This document shows positions 46,576 through 54,456 of a stretch of DNA of 64,000 bases, in pieces. Made by a program: the position numbers and the translations under genes. Where the stretch lies: positions 1 to 64,000 of the forward strand of contig NZ_AKWZ02000004.1 of NCBI RefSeq assembly GCF_000306235.2. The letters run 5' to 3'. The notes beneath the pieces were generated by a model. That model searched no databases. It was not told the origin of the DNA and saw only the letters and a program-made list of their open reading frames with translations. Position 1 is the stretch's first letter. Each line of letters begins with the position of its first letter. The DNA is from Leptospira fainei serovar Hurstbridge str. BUT 6 (GTDB lineage Bacteria > Spirochaetota > Leptospiria > Leptospirales > Leptospiraceae).

Positions 46576-47961
46576 ATGTCCCAGTCATCTTCCAAAAAAA
46601 GCTTATTACAATACATCGGGTTAAGCGAACTCGCCTCCTGCGGAGGTAACGCAGTTCTCGCCTTCTGGATGATTCTGGGGATGGCTTTTTTTCTTTTTGC
46701 CGACCAAAATCTAATCGCACCCAACCTTCGCAATATAGCGCGTTCGTTCGGAATAACCGAACAAAAGGAAATCGATTGGAAGATGGGGGGAGAAATTCCG
46801 ATTTTCTTTTTCGTGTTAGGAGGATTAGTCTCCGTAAACATGGGCTACCTAACCCAAAGGTTTTCTCGGAAGGCCTTAGTGGTCGGAACAGTTTTGTTAG
46901 GTGAAATCCCTTGTCTACTTTCAGGATTCGCGCAGACTTATAATGAATTCTTGCTACTTAGAACTTTAACCGGCTTTGGGTTAGGTGGAAGTTTTCCTTT
47001 ATTGTTCTCCATTTTAGGGGACTATTTTTCGGATAAGTACCGATCCATAGCCTCGGGTTATCTTTCGCTTGCTATGGGATTAGGAGTCGGCGTTGGTCAA
47101 CTCTTCGGAGGCGTGATAGGCCAAGCGGATCTAGAGAACGGCTGGCGGATGAGTTTCATTTATATGGCGGCTCCCTCGTTTCTCTTTATGATCGTGTATG
47201 CCATTTTTTGTAATGAACCCGCTAGAGGCAGAACCGAGAAAGAATTCACAGAAATAACGAATATGACCAGCGAGGCGGATGTTCGTTTAACATGGAAGGA
47301 TTTGAGAATATTATTTGCGAACAAGACCAATATCGGAATCTTTTTACAAGGAATTCCGGGATGCGTGCCCTGGGGAGTATTCTTTACGTTTTTAGCGGAT
47401 TACTATGAGAACGATTATGGAATCCCGAAAGCTAGCGCCGCCGGTCTTATGACGTTCGCGGCGATCGGAATTTTCATAGGAACATTCTTAGGCGGAATCA
47501 TCGGACAGAAACTTTATAATTGGAATAAACAATATATGCCGATCTTCTGCGCGGTTATGGTTTTATTGGGAACGGCGCCGAGCGTCTATCTGCTGCACGC
47601 TGGTTCGGAAGCCCTTCAACCCGCGTTTATTTTGATAAACTTAATTACCGGATTCATTATCGCAGTAACAGGACCAAACGTGCGAGCACTGATCCTGAAC
47701 GTGAATACTCCCAAAAATAGAGCCGCAATGTTTTCACTCTATAATCTCACCGATGACCTGGGCAAAGGATTAGGACCTGCTATGGCGGCCATCATTCTCG
47801 GATTTGTCGCCGATCGATCGACCGCCTTTACCATCGCCGTTCTTTTTTGGATTCCTTGCGGTTTATTTTGGTGGATCATTTTAAAGAATTTCCGGCAGGA
47901 CGAAGCGAATGTGCATAAAATCCTGTCCGAAGAAGCGCAAAGATTGCGGAGGACGGCTTAG
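46576..47961 (+). CDS. Major facilitator superfamily transporter
   Basis: 461 residues with twelve predicted membrane spans. The MFS motif between spans 2 and 3 appears as GYLTQRFSRK, and the span-5 region GLGVGVGQLFGG is glycine-rich. The layout resembles spinster-like or sugar-phosphate antiporters, but the substrate is not clear. The N-terminus (SKKSLLQYIGLSELASCGGN) is cytoplasmic. It ends one base into the mtnC start codon. Confidence 0.85.
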   Translation: MSQSSSKKSLLQYIGLSELASCGGNAVLAFWMILGMAFFLFADQNLIAPNLRNIARSFGITEQKEIDWKMGGEIPIFFFVLGGLVSVNMGYLTQRFSRKALVVGTVLLGEIPCLLSGFAQTYNEFLLLRTLTGFGLGGSFPLLFSILGDYFSDKYRSIASGYLSLAMGLGVGVGQLFGGVIGQADLENGWRMSFIYMAAPSFLFMIVYAIFCNEPARGRTEKEFTEITNMTSEADVRLTWKDLRILFANKTNIGIFLQGIPGCVPWGVFFTFLADYYENDYGIPKASAAGLMTFAAIGIFIGTFLGGIIGQKLYNWNKQYMPIFCAVMVLLGTAPSVYLLHAGSEALQPAFILINLITGFIIAVTGPNVRALILNVNTPKNRAAMFSLYNLTDDLGKGLGPAMAAIILGFVADRSTAFTIAVLFWIPCGLFWWIILKNFRQDEANVHKILSEEAQRLRRTA

Positions 47962-48674
47962 TGTTTTTAGAAGATGCAAAAGTGTTTTTATTCGATATAG
48001 AAGGAACAACTACGCCTATCGAATTCGTTCATAAAGTTTTATTCCCTTACTCCGTACGAAATTTTCTCCCTTTCTTTCAAACCGTTTCTGTGGAAAAACG
48101 ACTGATAGACGAATTGATCGTCGCCTCAAAGCAGGAATCGGAGTACGGAAAAACTGTAGATTCTCAACCCGAATCCTTGGCTGATTTTTGTACGTATCTC
48201 GTTTCTAAAGATAGAAAATTGGGAGCCTTGAAGGAAATTCAGGGCAGGATTTGGAAGCAAGGCTATGAAACGGGAGAACTCAAAAGTACGATCTTCCCGG
48301 ACGTCCCGAAATTTTTACGACGCATTCAAAAGTCGGGAAAGGCGTCGGCAGTATATTCCTCCGGAAGCGTGGAAGCGCAAATTTTAATTTTTCAATATTG
48401 TGAGGCCGGGGACCTCACACCGAATTTTCGGGCGTATTTTGATACCGCTATGGGTGGCAAACGGGAGGCTGAAAGTTATCATCGTATAACCGAAAAGTTA
48501 GGAGTGGAACCTTCTAATGTGGTGTTCTTTACCGATATCAAGGAAGAAGCGGAAGCGGCTCAGGCAGCCGGATTGCATCCTTATATTTTAGAACGTCCGG
48601 GAAACAACGTTCAGAAAGAACATTCTTTCCCTGTTTTATCCTCTTTCGACGGCTTATTGTCCGAATTTGGCTAA
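47961..48674 (+). CDS. mtnC: Acireductone synthase (enolase-phosphatase E1)
   Basis: 237 residues from GTG 47961, which overlaps the MFS stop. It is a HAD-family enzyme of the methionine salvage pathway that enolises and dephosphorylates 2,3-diketo-5-methylthiopentyl-1-phosphate. The nucleophile motif FDIEGTTTPIEFV contains the DxExT form typical of MtnC. Motif II is YSSGSVEAQ and motif III and IV are KREAESY and FFTDIKEEAEAA. No other salvage genes are visible in the window. Confidence 0.93.
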   Translation: MFLEDAKVFLFDIEGTTTPIEFVHKVLFPYSVRNFLPFFQTVSVEKRLIDELIVASKQESEYGKTVDSQPESLADFCTYLVSKDRKLGALKEIQGRIWKQGYETGELKSTIFPDVPKFLRRIQKSGKASAVYSSGSVEAQILIFQYCEAGDLTPNFRAYFDTAMGGKREAESYHRITEKLGVEPSNVVFFTDIKEEAEAAQAAGLHPYILERPGNNVQKEHSFPVLSSFDGLLSEFG

Positions 48675-48694
48675 ATTCGAGACTAGGGAGATCC

Positions 48695-50005
48695 TTGGTT
48701 TCGACCGAAATTCGTAGTATGGCCGTCCTACGCGTTCTGATTCTTCTTATTATTTCCTATAATTTTTTTCCTCCGAAAATCCATGCTAAAGAAGTCATAT
48801 ACGCCTTCCGCGACCCCGGAATGCCCAAGAGTACAAAAAAAGACGATAAACCAAGAAAGGAGAAAATGATACTGATCGGAGAAACCATGATGTTCGATAA
48901 GGTAAAGCCGATCGAATATGAAGGTCAGTACAAGAATCTAGAATTAGGTTACGATATTCGTCCCGATATCGTAACAGTAAAAGTTCATTACGATCCCGGG
49001 ATTCGGCCCGGTCAAATTCTCTATCTGATCGAAAAAGACTTCGATCATGAAACCTTTAAAGACGGGAATATCGTAGGGCAAATCGAAGTAAAATCCGTTT
49101 TTCAAACCGCGTTTATCGGAAAACAATTACGGGGAGTCGGATACTTAGGAATAGCAAAAGAAAAAGTACTATCCGTCGCCTACCCCTTATCGTCGGAACA
49201 AGCCGGTCCGGCATTAGTGGAACGTAAAAAGGGAGATTATCACTTTACGAGAAACGAGATCCCGGAAGCGATTCAAGCTTATCGGAAGGCAATTCGATTA
49301 GATCCGTCGTCTCCGACGGCTCATTATCGCCTGGGCCTACTTTATTTAAGCGAAGCCAATTCCGACTCTAAGGACTCTTCCTGTTCGGGAATTTTACCGA
49401 TGAGCGCCGGCGCCGAGTTTGCATCCGCTTGGAAAAAAAGAGGACGATTCGATTCCGATCAGGATGCCGTCAGATTTACTCGGGAATATATTTCCTTTTT
49501 AAACTGTAAATCCGAACAGTCTCCAACCTTCGCGAAAGGTAGCGCCGTCCCCGAAGAATTGGATAGGGCGCAGGATGCCGCAAGAGTCGGTTTTGAGATT
49601 TCCAAATCGGATTATGAACTTCTAGTTCGGAGCGCCGAAACCTACTATAGATTCTATCTCGCATATTCTCCGAAGAAGCTTCCGCCTAGTATGCAAAATA
49701 CCGAGGAGTCGGCAAAACTCAGAAAACGTCAGGACAAGGCCTGGGAAATCTCGGAAAGACTATTGAAGGAAGCCGGACTCGATAATATTACCGATTACCG
49801 GATTCATCGCTTAACAGGATTATTATACGCAAAACGGTTTTTAGAAATTTCAGGCGGATTGCAATCTGCTACCATCAGCCCGGAAGCAGGTTTCCTTCGA
49901 GCAAAGGCTTTAGAAGCAATCCAAGCGTATAAACAACACAAGCCTAAGACCGTAGTCGGTGATAAGGAAATCATTACTCTTGAAAAAGATTTAGGTGGAG
50001 TTTAA
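48695..50005 (+). CDS. Exported TPR-containing protein, unknown function
   Basis: 436 residues. TTG 48695 is preferred as start because AGGGAG lies 5 bases upstream; ATG 48719 is the alternative. The N-terminus (VLRVLILLIISYNFF) is a signal sequence. The first half is beta-rich, with a FlgT-like or surface-domain feel (GQILYLIEKDFDHETF, GNIVGQIEVKSVF). One TPR pair lies near residues 175-215 (NEIPEAIQAYRKAIRLDPSSP), followed by a helical C-terminus. Family not recognised. Confidence 0.7.
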   Translation: MVSTEIRSMAVLRVLILLIISYNFFPPKIHAKEVIYAFRDPGMPKSTKKDDKPRKEKMILIGETMMFDKVKPIEYEGQYKNLELGYDIRPDIVTVKVHYDPGIRPGQILYLIEKDFDHETFKDGNIVGQIEVKSVFQTAFIGKQLRGVGYLGIAKEKVLSVAYPLSSEQAGPALVERKKGDYHFTRNEIPEAIQAYRKAIRLDPSSPTAHYRLGLLYLSEANSDSKDSSCSGILPMSAGAEFASAWKKRGRFDSDQDAVRFTREYISFLNCKSEQSPTFAKGSAVPEELDRAQDAARVGFEISKSDYELLVRSAETYYRFYLAYSPKKLPPSMQNTEESAKLRKRQDKAWEISERLLKEAGLDNITDYRIHRLTGLLYAKRFLEISGGLQSATISPEAGFLRAKALEAIQAYKQHKPKTVVGDKEIITLEKDLGGV

Positions 50006-50387
50006 TTTTTCTGGATTTGCTCTTCGAAAAATTTCACGAGCTAAATAGACTCCCGTTCAATATCAAAACATATTCGAAAAGTCGCAAAATCGATTTTGCG
50101 GAAGAGCTTTGACACTTACAAACTCCAGAATCACTTTAAAGTTTAGACTCAAGCCTAAATTCTATCTTCAATAACGTGATGAACTTCGGTCGGAAGTTCA
50201 ATGATCACAATTTCTATTTAAATTTTTAATAATACGTTTGTGGCCGCAATTGATTCCCTGTCAATTCGCCGTTACTCCTCTGATTTTGCAGTTCACCCTA
50301 GCTGCCATTGACCTTTTATCCGAAAAATGTTACCTTCGTTTTAGCAGGTCGTCTAAATAAAAGAGATAAAAAATGTCGGAGGGTTGA
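50006..50387. other. Gene-free interval with a palindrome and a possible promoter
   Basis: 382 bases. CGCAAAATCGATTTTGCG at 50083-50100 is a perfect 18-bp palindrome without a loop, 78 bases beyond the previous stop. A promoter candidate (50308-50336) faces the next gene. No ORF is supported in the remainder. Confidence 0.5.
50308..50336 (+). promoter_or_regulatory. Weak promoter candidate upstream of the small coupled ORF
   Basis: TTGACC (50308-50313) and TACCTT (50331-50336) are separated by 17 bases. The -35 is good and the -10 matches three of six. The start codon at 50388 is about 50 bases downstream. Confidence 0.35.
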
Positions 50388-50540
50388 ATGCAAAAGAATA
50401 AGAACTCTTTTCTTTTCAAAGTAAGTGATCGAGTCGGGATGAGATCTGCAAATTTCCAAACAAACAAATTGGAGAGTCAGTCTAATTATCGTAGTTTTGC
50501 GAGTTTCATCGAGGTAGACAAGATTGAGGAGGTGCGATAA
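50388..50540 (+). CDS. Small protein (50 residues) translationally coupled to the SGNH lipoprotein
   Basis: ATG 50388 has a strong GGAGGG site 5 bases upstream. The frame runs 50 codons to TAA at 50538-50540, and this stop overlaps the next ATG as TAATG. The protein begins MQKNKNSFLFKVSD, has no signal or membrane segment and matches nothing I know. The ribosome site and the stop-start overlap argue that it is translated; it may also act as a leader that controls the downstream gene. Confidence 0.6.
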   Translation: MQKNKNSFLFKVSDRVGMRSANFQTNKLESQSNYRSFASFIEVDKIEEVR

Positions 50541-51346
50541 TGAAACCTCGACAATCTATTCGAAGATATTTTTTTTCCGTTTTGATTTTTATCAATTTAT
50601 TCGCGTGTCAAAACATCGCCTTTCAATATAACTTAAGTAACTCCAGTTCGAAAGCCGGAATTTCAGCTATGGATCCGGCTCATTCTCTTCTTCTCGCCGA
50701 TTTGCTTCTCGATCAAATGGAATTAACGCCTGACGAATGCATGAGCACCTACATAACGATGAATCTGGATTGGCCGTTGCCCGATTATTATCCGAGAATT
50801 TCGTCTGACACTCGAGATTATGCGAATATTATCGGAATCGATTCCACAATGGATATATCCAGGCAATACAACGGTTTCTTAAATCCGAATCAATCTTTGT
50901 CCGTCGCCATTATCGGAAATACCGCTTGCGATGCGATTACTCAATTGGGTGCGATCAAAACGCCGAATCCTCAGAATTTCATCATTTCCACCGCTGATGC
51001 AAACGGAATTCTTCATGGGATAAATAACGATTACATAGTCTTTACCGTTAAACGATTGATTTCTAAAATTCGAGATCGCTGGCCGACAATTCGAATCGCA
51101 GTAATCGGAGTGCACCCTACTCGCAATGCGGCGATCAATACTCACAAAGGTTATACGAACTCACAAATTGCAGCTTACGTGCAAACTCTAAATAATGCCT
51201 GTTATTACGATCCGATGCCTTTGTTCGGAGTCGGCCCTGGGGAATCGGCTCCGACATCTTTGATGTTGGATACGGTTCATTACAATGCCGCAATTTCTTT
51301 CCAGATCAAAGATATATTACAAACCGTCTGCGGCATCTCTATTTGA
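50540..51346 (+). CDS. SGNH/GDSL-hydrolase-like lipoprotein
   Basis: 268 residues with a lipobox LFAC (Cys23). The SGNH blocks are present: Ser102 in GIDSTMD (one residue inserted compared with GDS), Gly126 in IIGNTAC, Asn162 in GINND, and Asp244 with His247 in LDTVHYN. Family members are esterases, acyltransferases or carbohydrate deacetylases. It would act at the cell surface or in the periplasm. Its start overlaps the small ORF, and a ribosome site GAGGAGG lies just inside that ORF. Confidence 0.75.
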   Translation: MKPRQSIRRYFFSVLIFINLFACQNIAFQYNLSNSSSKAGISAMDPAHSLLLADLLLDQMELTPDECMSTYITMNLDWPLPDYYPRISSDTRDYANIIGIDSTMDISRQYNGFLNPNQSLSVAIIGNTACDAITQLGAIKTPNPQNFIISTADANGILHGINNDYIVFTVKRLISKIRDRWPTIRIAVIGVHPTRNAAINTHKGYTNSQIAAYVQTLNNACYYDPMPLFGVGPGESAPTSLMLDTVHYNAAISFQIKDILQTVCGISI

Positions 51347-51533
51347 TTCAAAATAGGGATTCTTTACAGGATCCTTTATCGCAATTTCGGGACAAAATTC
51401 CCCATGCACGAAATAAGTTGACGTCGAAAAGAAGGTTCAAAGAATTAAAATCGAAGCGAGGCGTTAATCTAATCACGGAAATGAATCGGAGTCCGATTTG
51501 CGAATCAAACCTGCAAATGAAATAAAACAAAAA

Positions 51534-52415
51534 ATGAACGATAAATATTCGAAAAATTTTGTAGGCAGCATCGAAATAAAAGTTAAAGACGAAACAAAGG
51601 ACGTCTCCTTTCCGGCTTTAATCCATTATCCGACTCTAGAACCTTCAACTTTAACGGCCTTCGGTCCCTACACGATGGATGTCAGCCGCGAAGCGAGTAT
51701 AACCGAAGGGCAGTTTCCTCTCGTCATAATTTCGCATGGTAACGGAGGGTCTCATCTTCTCTATCGAACGATCAGCACTTACTTAGCGAAGAACGGTTAC
51801 GTAGTCGCTATGTTGGAACATTACGGAAATAACCGTAACGATAATATATTAGAAAATACGAATGAAAACCTCGTAAATCGGCCGACACACGTAAGTTTAA
51901 CGATCGATGCCTTACTTTCCGAACGAAGGCTCGGTAAGAGTATACTCACGGATAGCATCGCTGTGATAGGACATTCGATGGGCGGCTACACCGCCTTAGC
52001 ATTGGCCGGGGGTGTTCCTTGGACAAAACAAGGAGAAAAAATTGAAGTTCCTTCCGACTCAAGAGTTCAAGCTATCGTTTTAATGGCGCCAGGTGCAGGT
52101 TGGTTCATGAATTCCTTATCGAAAGTAACGGTCCCGATTCTTCTCTTAATCGCGGAACATGACCCAATTACTCCTCGCTGGAATGCGGAAGTTGTGTTAG
52201 ATAGTGTTCCGGATAGATCGCTGGTTACATTTCGAATGATTGAAAATGCGGGACATTTCTCTTTCCTAAGTCCGTTCCCGACTGCGATGAAAAATCCCGG
52301 CTTTCCACCATCGACCGATCCGGCAGGATTCGATCGAGAACGGTTTCATAAGAATCTTCCGAACGATATATTAAACTTCCTGAATGATAAACTTAAAGTT
52401 AATCGTTCAGGATGA
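51534..52415 (+). CDS. Alpha/beta hydrolase (dienelactone hydrolase/PAF-acetylhydrolase-like)
   Basis: 293 residues from ATG 51534; an in-frame TTG at 51498 is an alternative. The triad is Ser148 (GHSMGGYTAL), Asp210 (AEHDPIT) and His241 (AGHFSF), with the oxyanion motif HGNGG at 68-72. No signal peptide is visible, so it is probably cytoplasmic. The substrate is likely a small ester. It is on the same strand as the SGNH lipoprotein with a 187-base gap. Confidence 0.83.
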   Translation: MNDKYSKNFVGSIEIKVKDETKDVSFPALIHYPTLEPSTLTAFGPYTMDVSREASITEGQFPLVIISHGNGGSHLLYRTISTYLAKNGYVVAMLEHYGNNRNDNILENTNENLVNRPTHVSLTIDALLSERRLGKSILTDSIAVIGHSMGGYTALALAGGVPWTKQGEKIEVPSDSRVQAIVLMAPGAGWFMNSLSKVTVPILLLIAEHDPITPRWNAEVVLDSVPDRSLVTFRMIENAGHFSFLSPFPTAMKNPGFPPSTDPAGFDRERFHKNLPNDILNFLNDKLKVNRSG

Positions 52416-52884
52416 AAATTTGCGGCTGATTAGAGCGCGATATACTCGATCCGAATACTTCCGTAACTCCCTGAGAACTAAAAATTCGCATCAGCCGCGC
52501 AAACGATCCCGCATTTATCCCCTTAACGAGGGGAAAGGTGGACGCGAGGTACTTCGTTTGTAATTAGAGTCCGAGAGCATACTTCTCATCTGCCTCGCAT
52601 CAACTTCCCTCGAAATCCAGGGAGCAAATCTATCCATTAGAAAAACTATCACCTTCCGAATTTCCGATATAATGGAAGATTTTTGCTACCCGTCCTTTTC
52701 ACTGATTAAGAAAGCTAAGATCGGGAATCAGGATGATGGACAATGGAAAGTTCGTTTAACAGCAATACCGATAGACACAAAAGAAGGATTTTTAGACGAA
52801 ATAAATAAAAATATTTACATTTATCCTTATTTACCGCATTGGTGACTCCACTGCGACCCGCTATCTGAAACGAAGTCGACCGAA
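52416..52884. other. Gene-free interval before the large-protein cluster
   Basis: 469 bases. CCCCT and AGGGG (52519-52533) form a 5-bp hairpin with a 5-base loop, without a T run. No convincing promoter or gene is seen; minus-strand frames here lack start signals and are not called. Confidence 0.4.
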
Positions 52885-54444
52885 ATGGAAAAAGAGACAT
52901 ATACAATTCTCGAAAAAAATGTCCGTCTTTCGGAATCGAAGATATGGGGATACCAGCGAAACTATTTCGAACAAAGAGGACAGAAGGCTTGGTTAGACGG
53001 GGAGGTCCCCTTTTACGGAACTTCCAATTCTTTTGCTGCAAACACTCAAGCCGAGTTAGTGATTTCGTTACTAGATGATCTACCTACCCCGAAACGCAAA
53101 GTAAGAATTATTGAACTGGGTGCGGGCACCGGTAAATTCGCTCACCTATTCCTTAGCGCGTTAAAGCGGATCCGTCCTGAACTAATCGATAACGACGATC
53201 TCCTATATATCCTAACCGATTTTACGCGTTCTAATATTCGGGAATACCCTATACATCCCGCTCTCCGGCCGTGGTTCAAAAAAGGAATCTTAGATTCCGC
53301 ATTATATGATCTCGAAAATCCCGAGGATATCCGTTTGCAATCAAACGGTTCGCCACTTTCGGAAGAGCCCGATTGTCTATACGTTATCATCGCAAACTAC
53401 GTGTTCGACGGTGTTCCCCAGGATCTCTTTGAAATCGGAAACGATCGTCTTCACGAAGTCAGGGTTTTCACCACACATTCCGAATCTTTTTGGATCGAAG
53501 AGGATCCGTACAACCTGAGCAGGATCAAAATTCGGCTGGAAGAGAGAATTTGGAACGAGGAGCCTTATAAGGACCCGAGCTGGAATCAAATTCTGAGAGC
53601 TTATGGAACGGCAGGCAAAGATCTTCTTCTCTCTTTTCCTACGGCAGCGTTGCAATGCATAGCGACGCTTTCCGACCTATTTCGCGAAAGTATATTCTTT
53701 ATTTGTGATAAAGGAATTTCCACGCTTGAAGATTTGACTCCGACTCGAGCGCAGGGCCCTGTGGAACATGGAAGCATCTCGACGCCCGTGAACTTCCATG
53801 CAATAGGCCGATGGGCAAGCAATAAAGGCTGGCAAGTCTGGGAAGACACGGAAGAGAGAGATTATTTGAGATTGAACGTTTATACTCCGCTCGGATCCAA
53901 ATTAGTTAACTTTAACCGAGAATACGGAAGAATAAATCGGACACTTTCGTTGGATGATTACGTTTATCTTAGGAGAAGCTGGAACAAACTGACCGATAAC
54001 GTCCCATTGCGCGAATTAATCTCTTGCTTAAAGATTAGCTGCTGGGATCCGACGGTTTTCCTAATGTTTTATGAGAAAATTATAAATCAGTTGGATACCG
54101 ACCCGTTGGACGTCTCGCAAATCGAGGCGCTTAAACAAGGTCTTTCTCTCGTTCGACAAAGGAATTTCTTCGATACCGAAGAGGACCTATCATTTGCGCT
54201 CGGAACCGTCTACGGTAAGATCGGAGAATCTTCGGAGGCTGCCTCCGCTTATCGCGAATCTTTGGAGAGGTATGGAGATAATCTCCATACGAAATTCAAT
54301 CTAGCCTTATGTCTGATCGACTCGGGAGAGCCCGATGAGGGAGTCAACCTTTTGAACGAGCTTCGCGCAAAGCACCCCGATCTTCCAATGCCCTCGCTGG
54401 CGCCGGTACGAAATGGAAACGAAAAGGGAAACGTTTTTCAATAA
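52885..54444 (+). CDS. SAM-methyltransferase-like protein with C-terminal TPR
   Basis: 519 residues. A class I methyltransferase motif I, IIELGAGTGKFAHL, lies at residues 75-88, and a motif II-like YILTDFT follows about 30 residues on. A protein-specific region with IIANYVFDGVPQDLF near 167 resembles the NDUFAF7/MidA-type protein-arginine methyltransferases. The C-terminal 100 residues have TPR-like helices (FALGTVYGKIGESSEAASAY, KFNLALCLIDSGEPDEG). It is the first gene of the cluster with the twin large proteins and is 12 bases from the first of these. The target could be one of them; that is inference. Confidence 0.72.
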   Translation: MEKETYTILEKNVRLSESKIWGYQRNYFEQRGQKAWLDGEVPFYGTSNSFAANTQAELVISLLDDLPTPKRKVRIIELGAGTGKFAHLFLSALKRIRPELIDNDDLLYILTDFTRSNIREYPIHPALRPWFKKGILDSALYDLENPEDIRLQSNGSPLSEEPDCLYVIIANYVFDGVPQDLFEIGNDRLHEVRVFTTHSESFWIEEDPYNLSRIKIRLEERIWNEEPYKDPSWNQILRAYGTAGKDLLLSFPTAALQCIATLSDLFRESIFFICDKGISTLEDLTPTRAQGPVEHGSISTPVNFHAIGRWASNKGWQVWEDTEERDYLRLNVYTPLGSKLVNFNREYGRINRTLSLDDYVYLRRSWNKLTDNVPLRELISCLKISCWDPTVFLMFYEKIINQLDTDPLDVSQIEALKQGLSLVRQRNFFDTEEDLSFALGTVYGKIGESSEAASAYRESLERYGDNLHTKFNLALCLIDSGEPDEGVNLLNELRAKHPDLPMPSLAPVRNGNEKGNVFQ

Positions 54445-54456
54445 GGAAGATTACGA

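Noticed and set aside
50915..50935. GNTACDAI in the SGNH lipoprotein read as a GDS motif with Ser replaced by Thr
   Set aside because: The better block I is GIDSTMD around Ser102; GNTAC then falls in place of block II, and Asn162 and Asp244/His247 complete an intact SGNH set.
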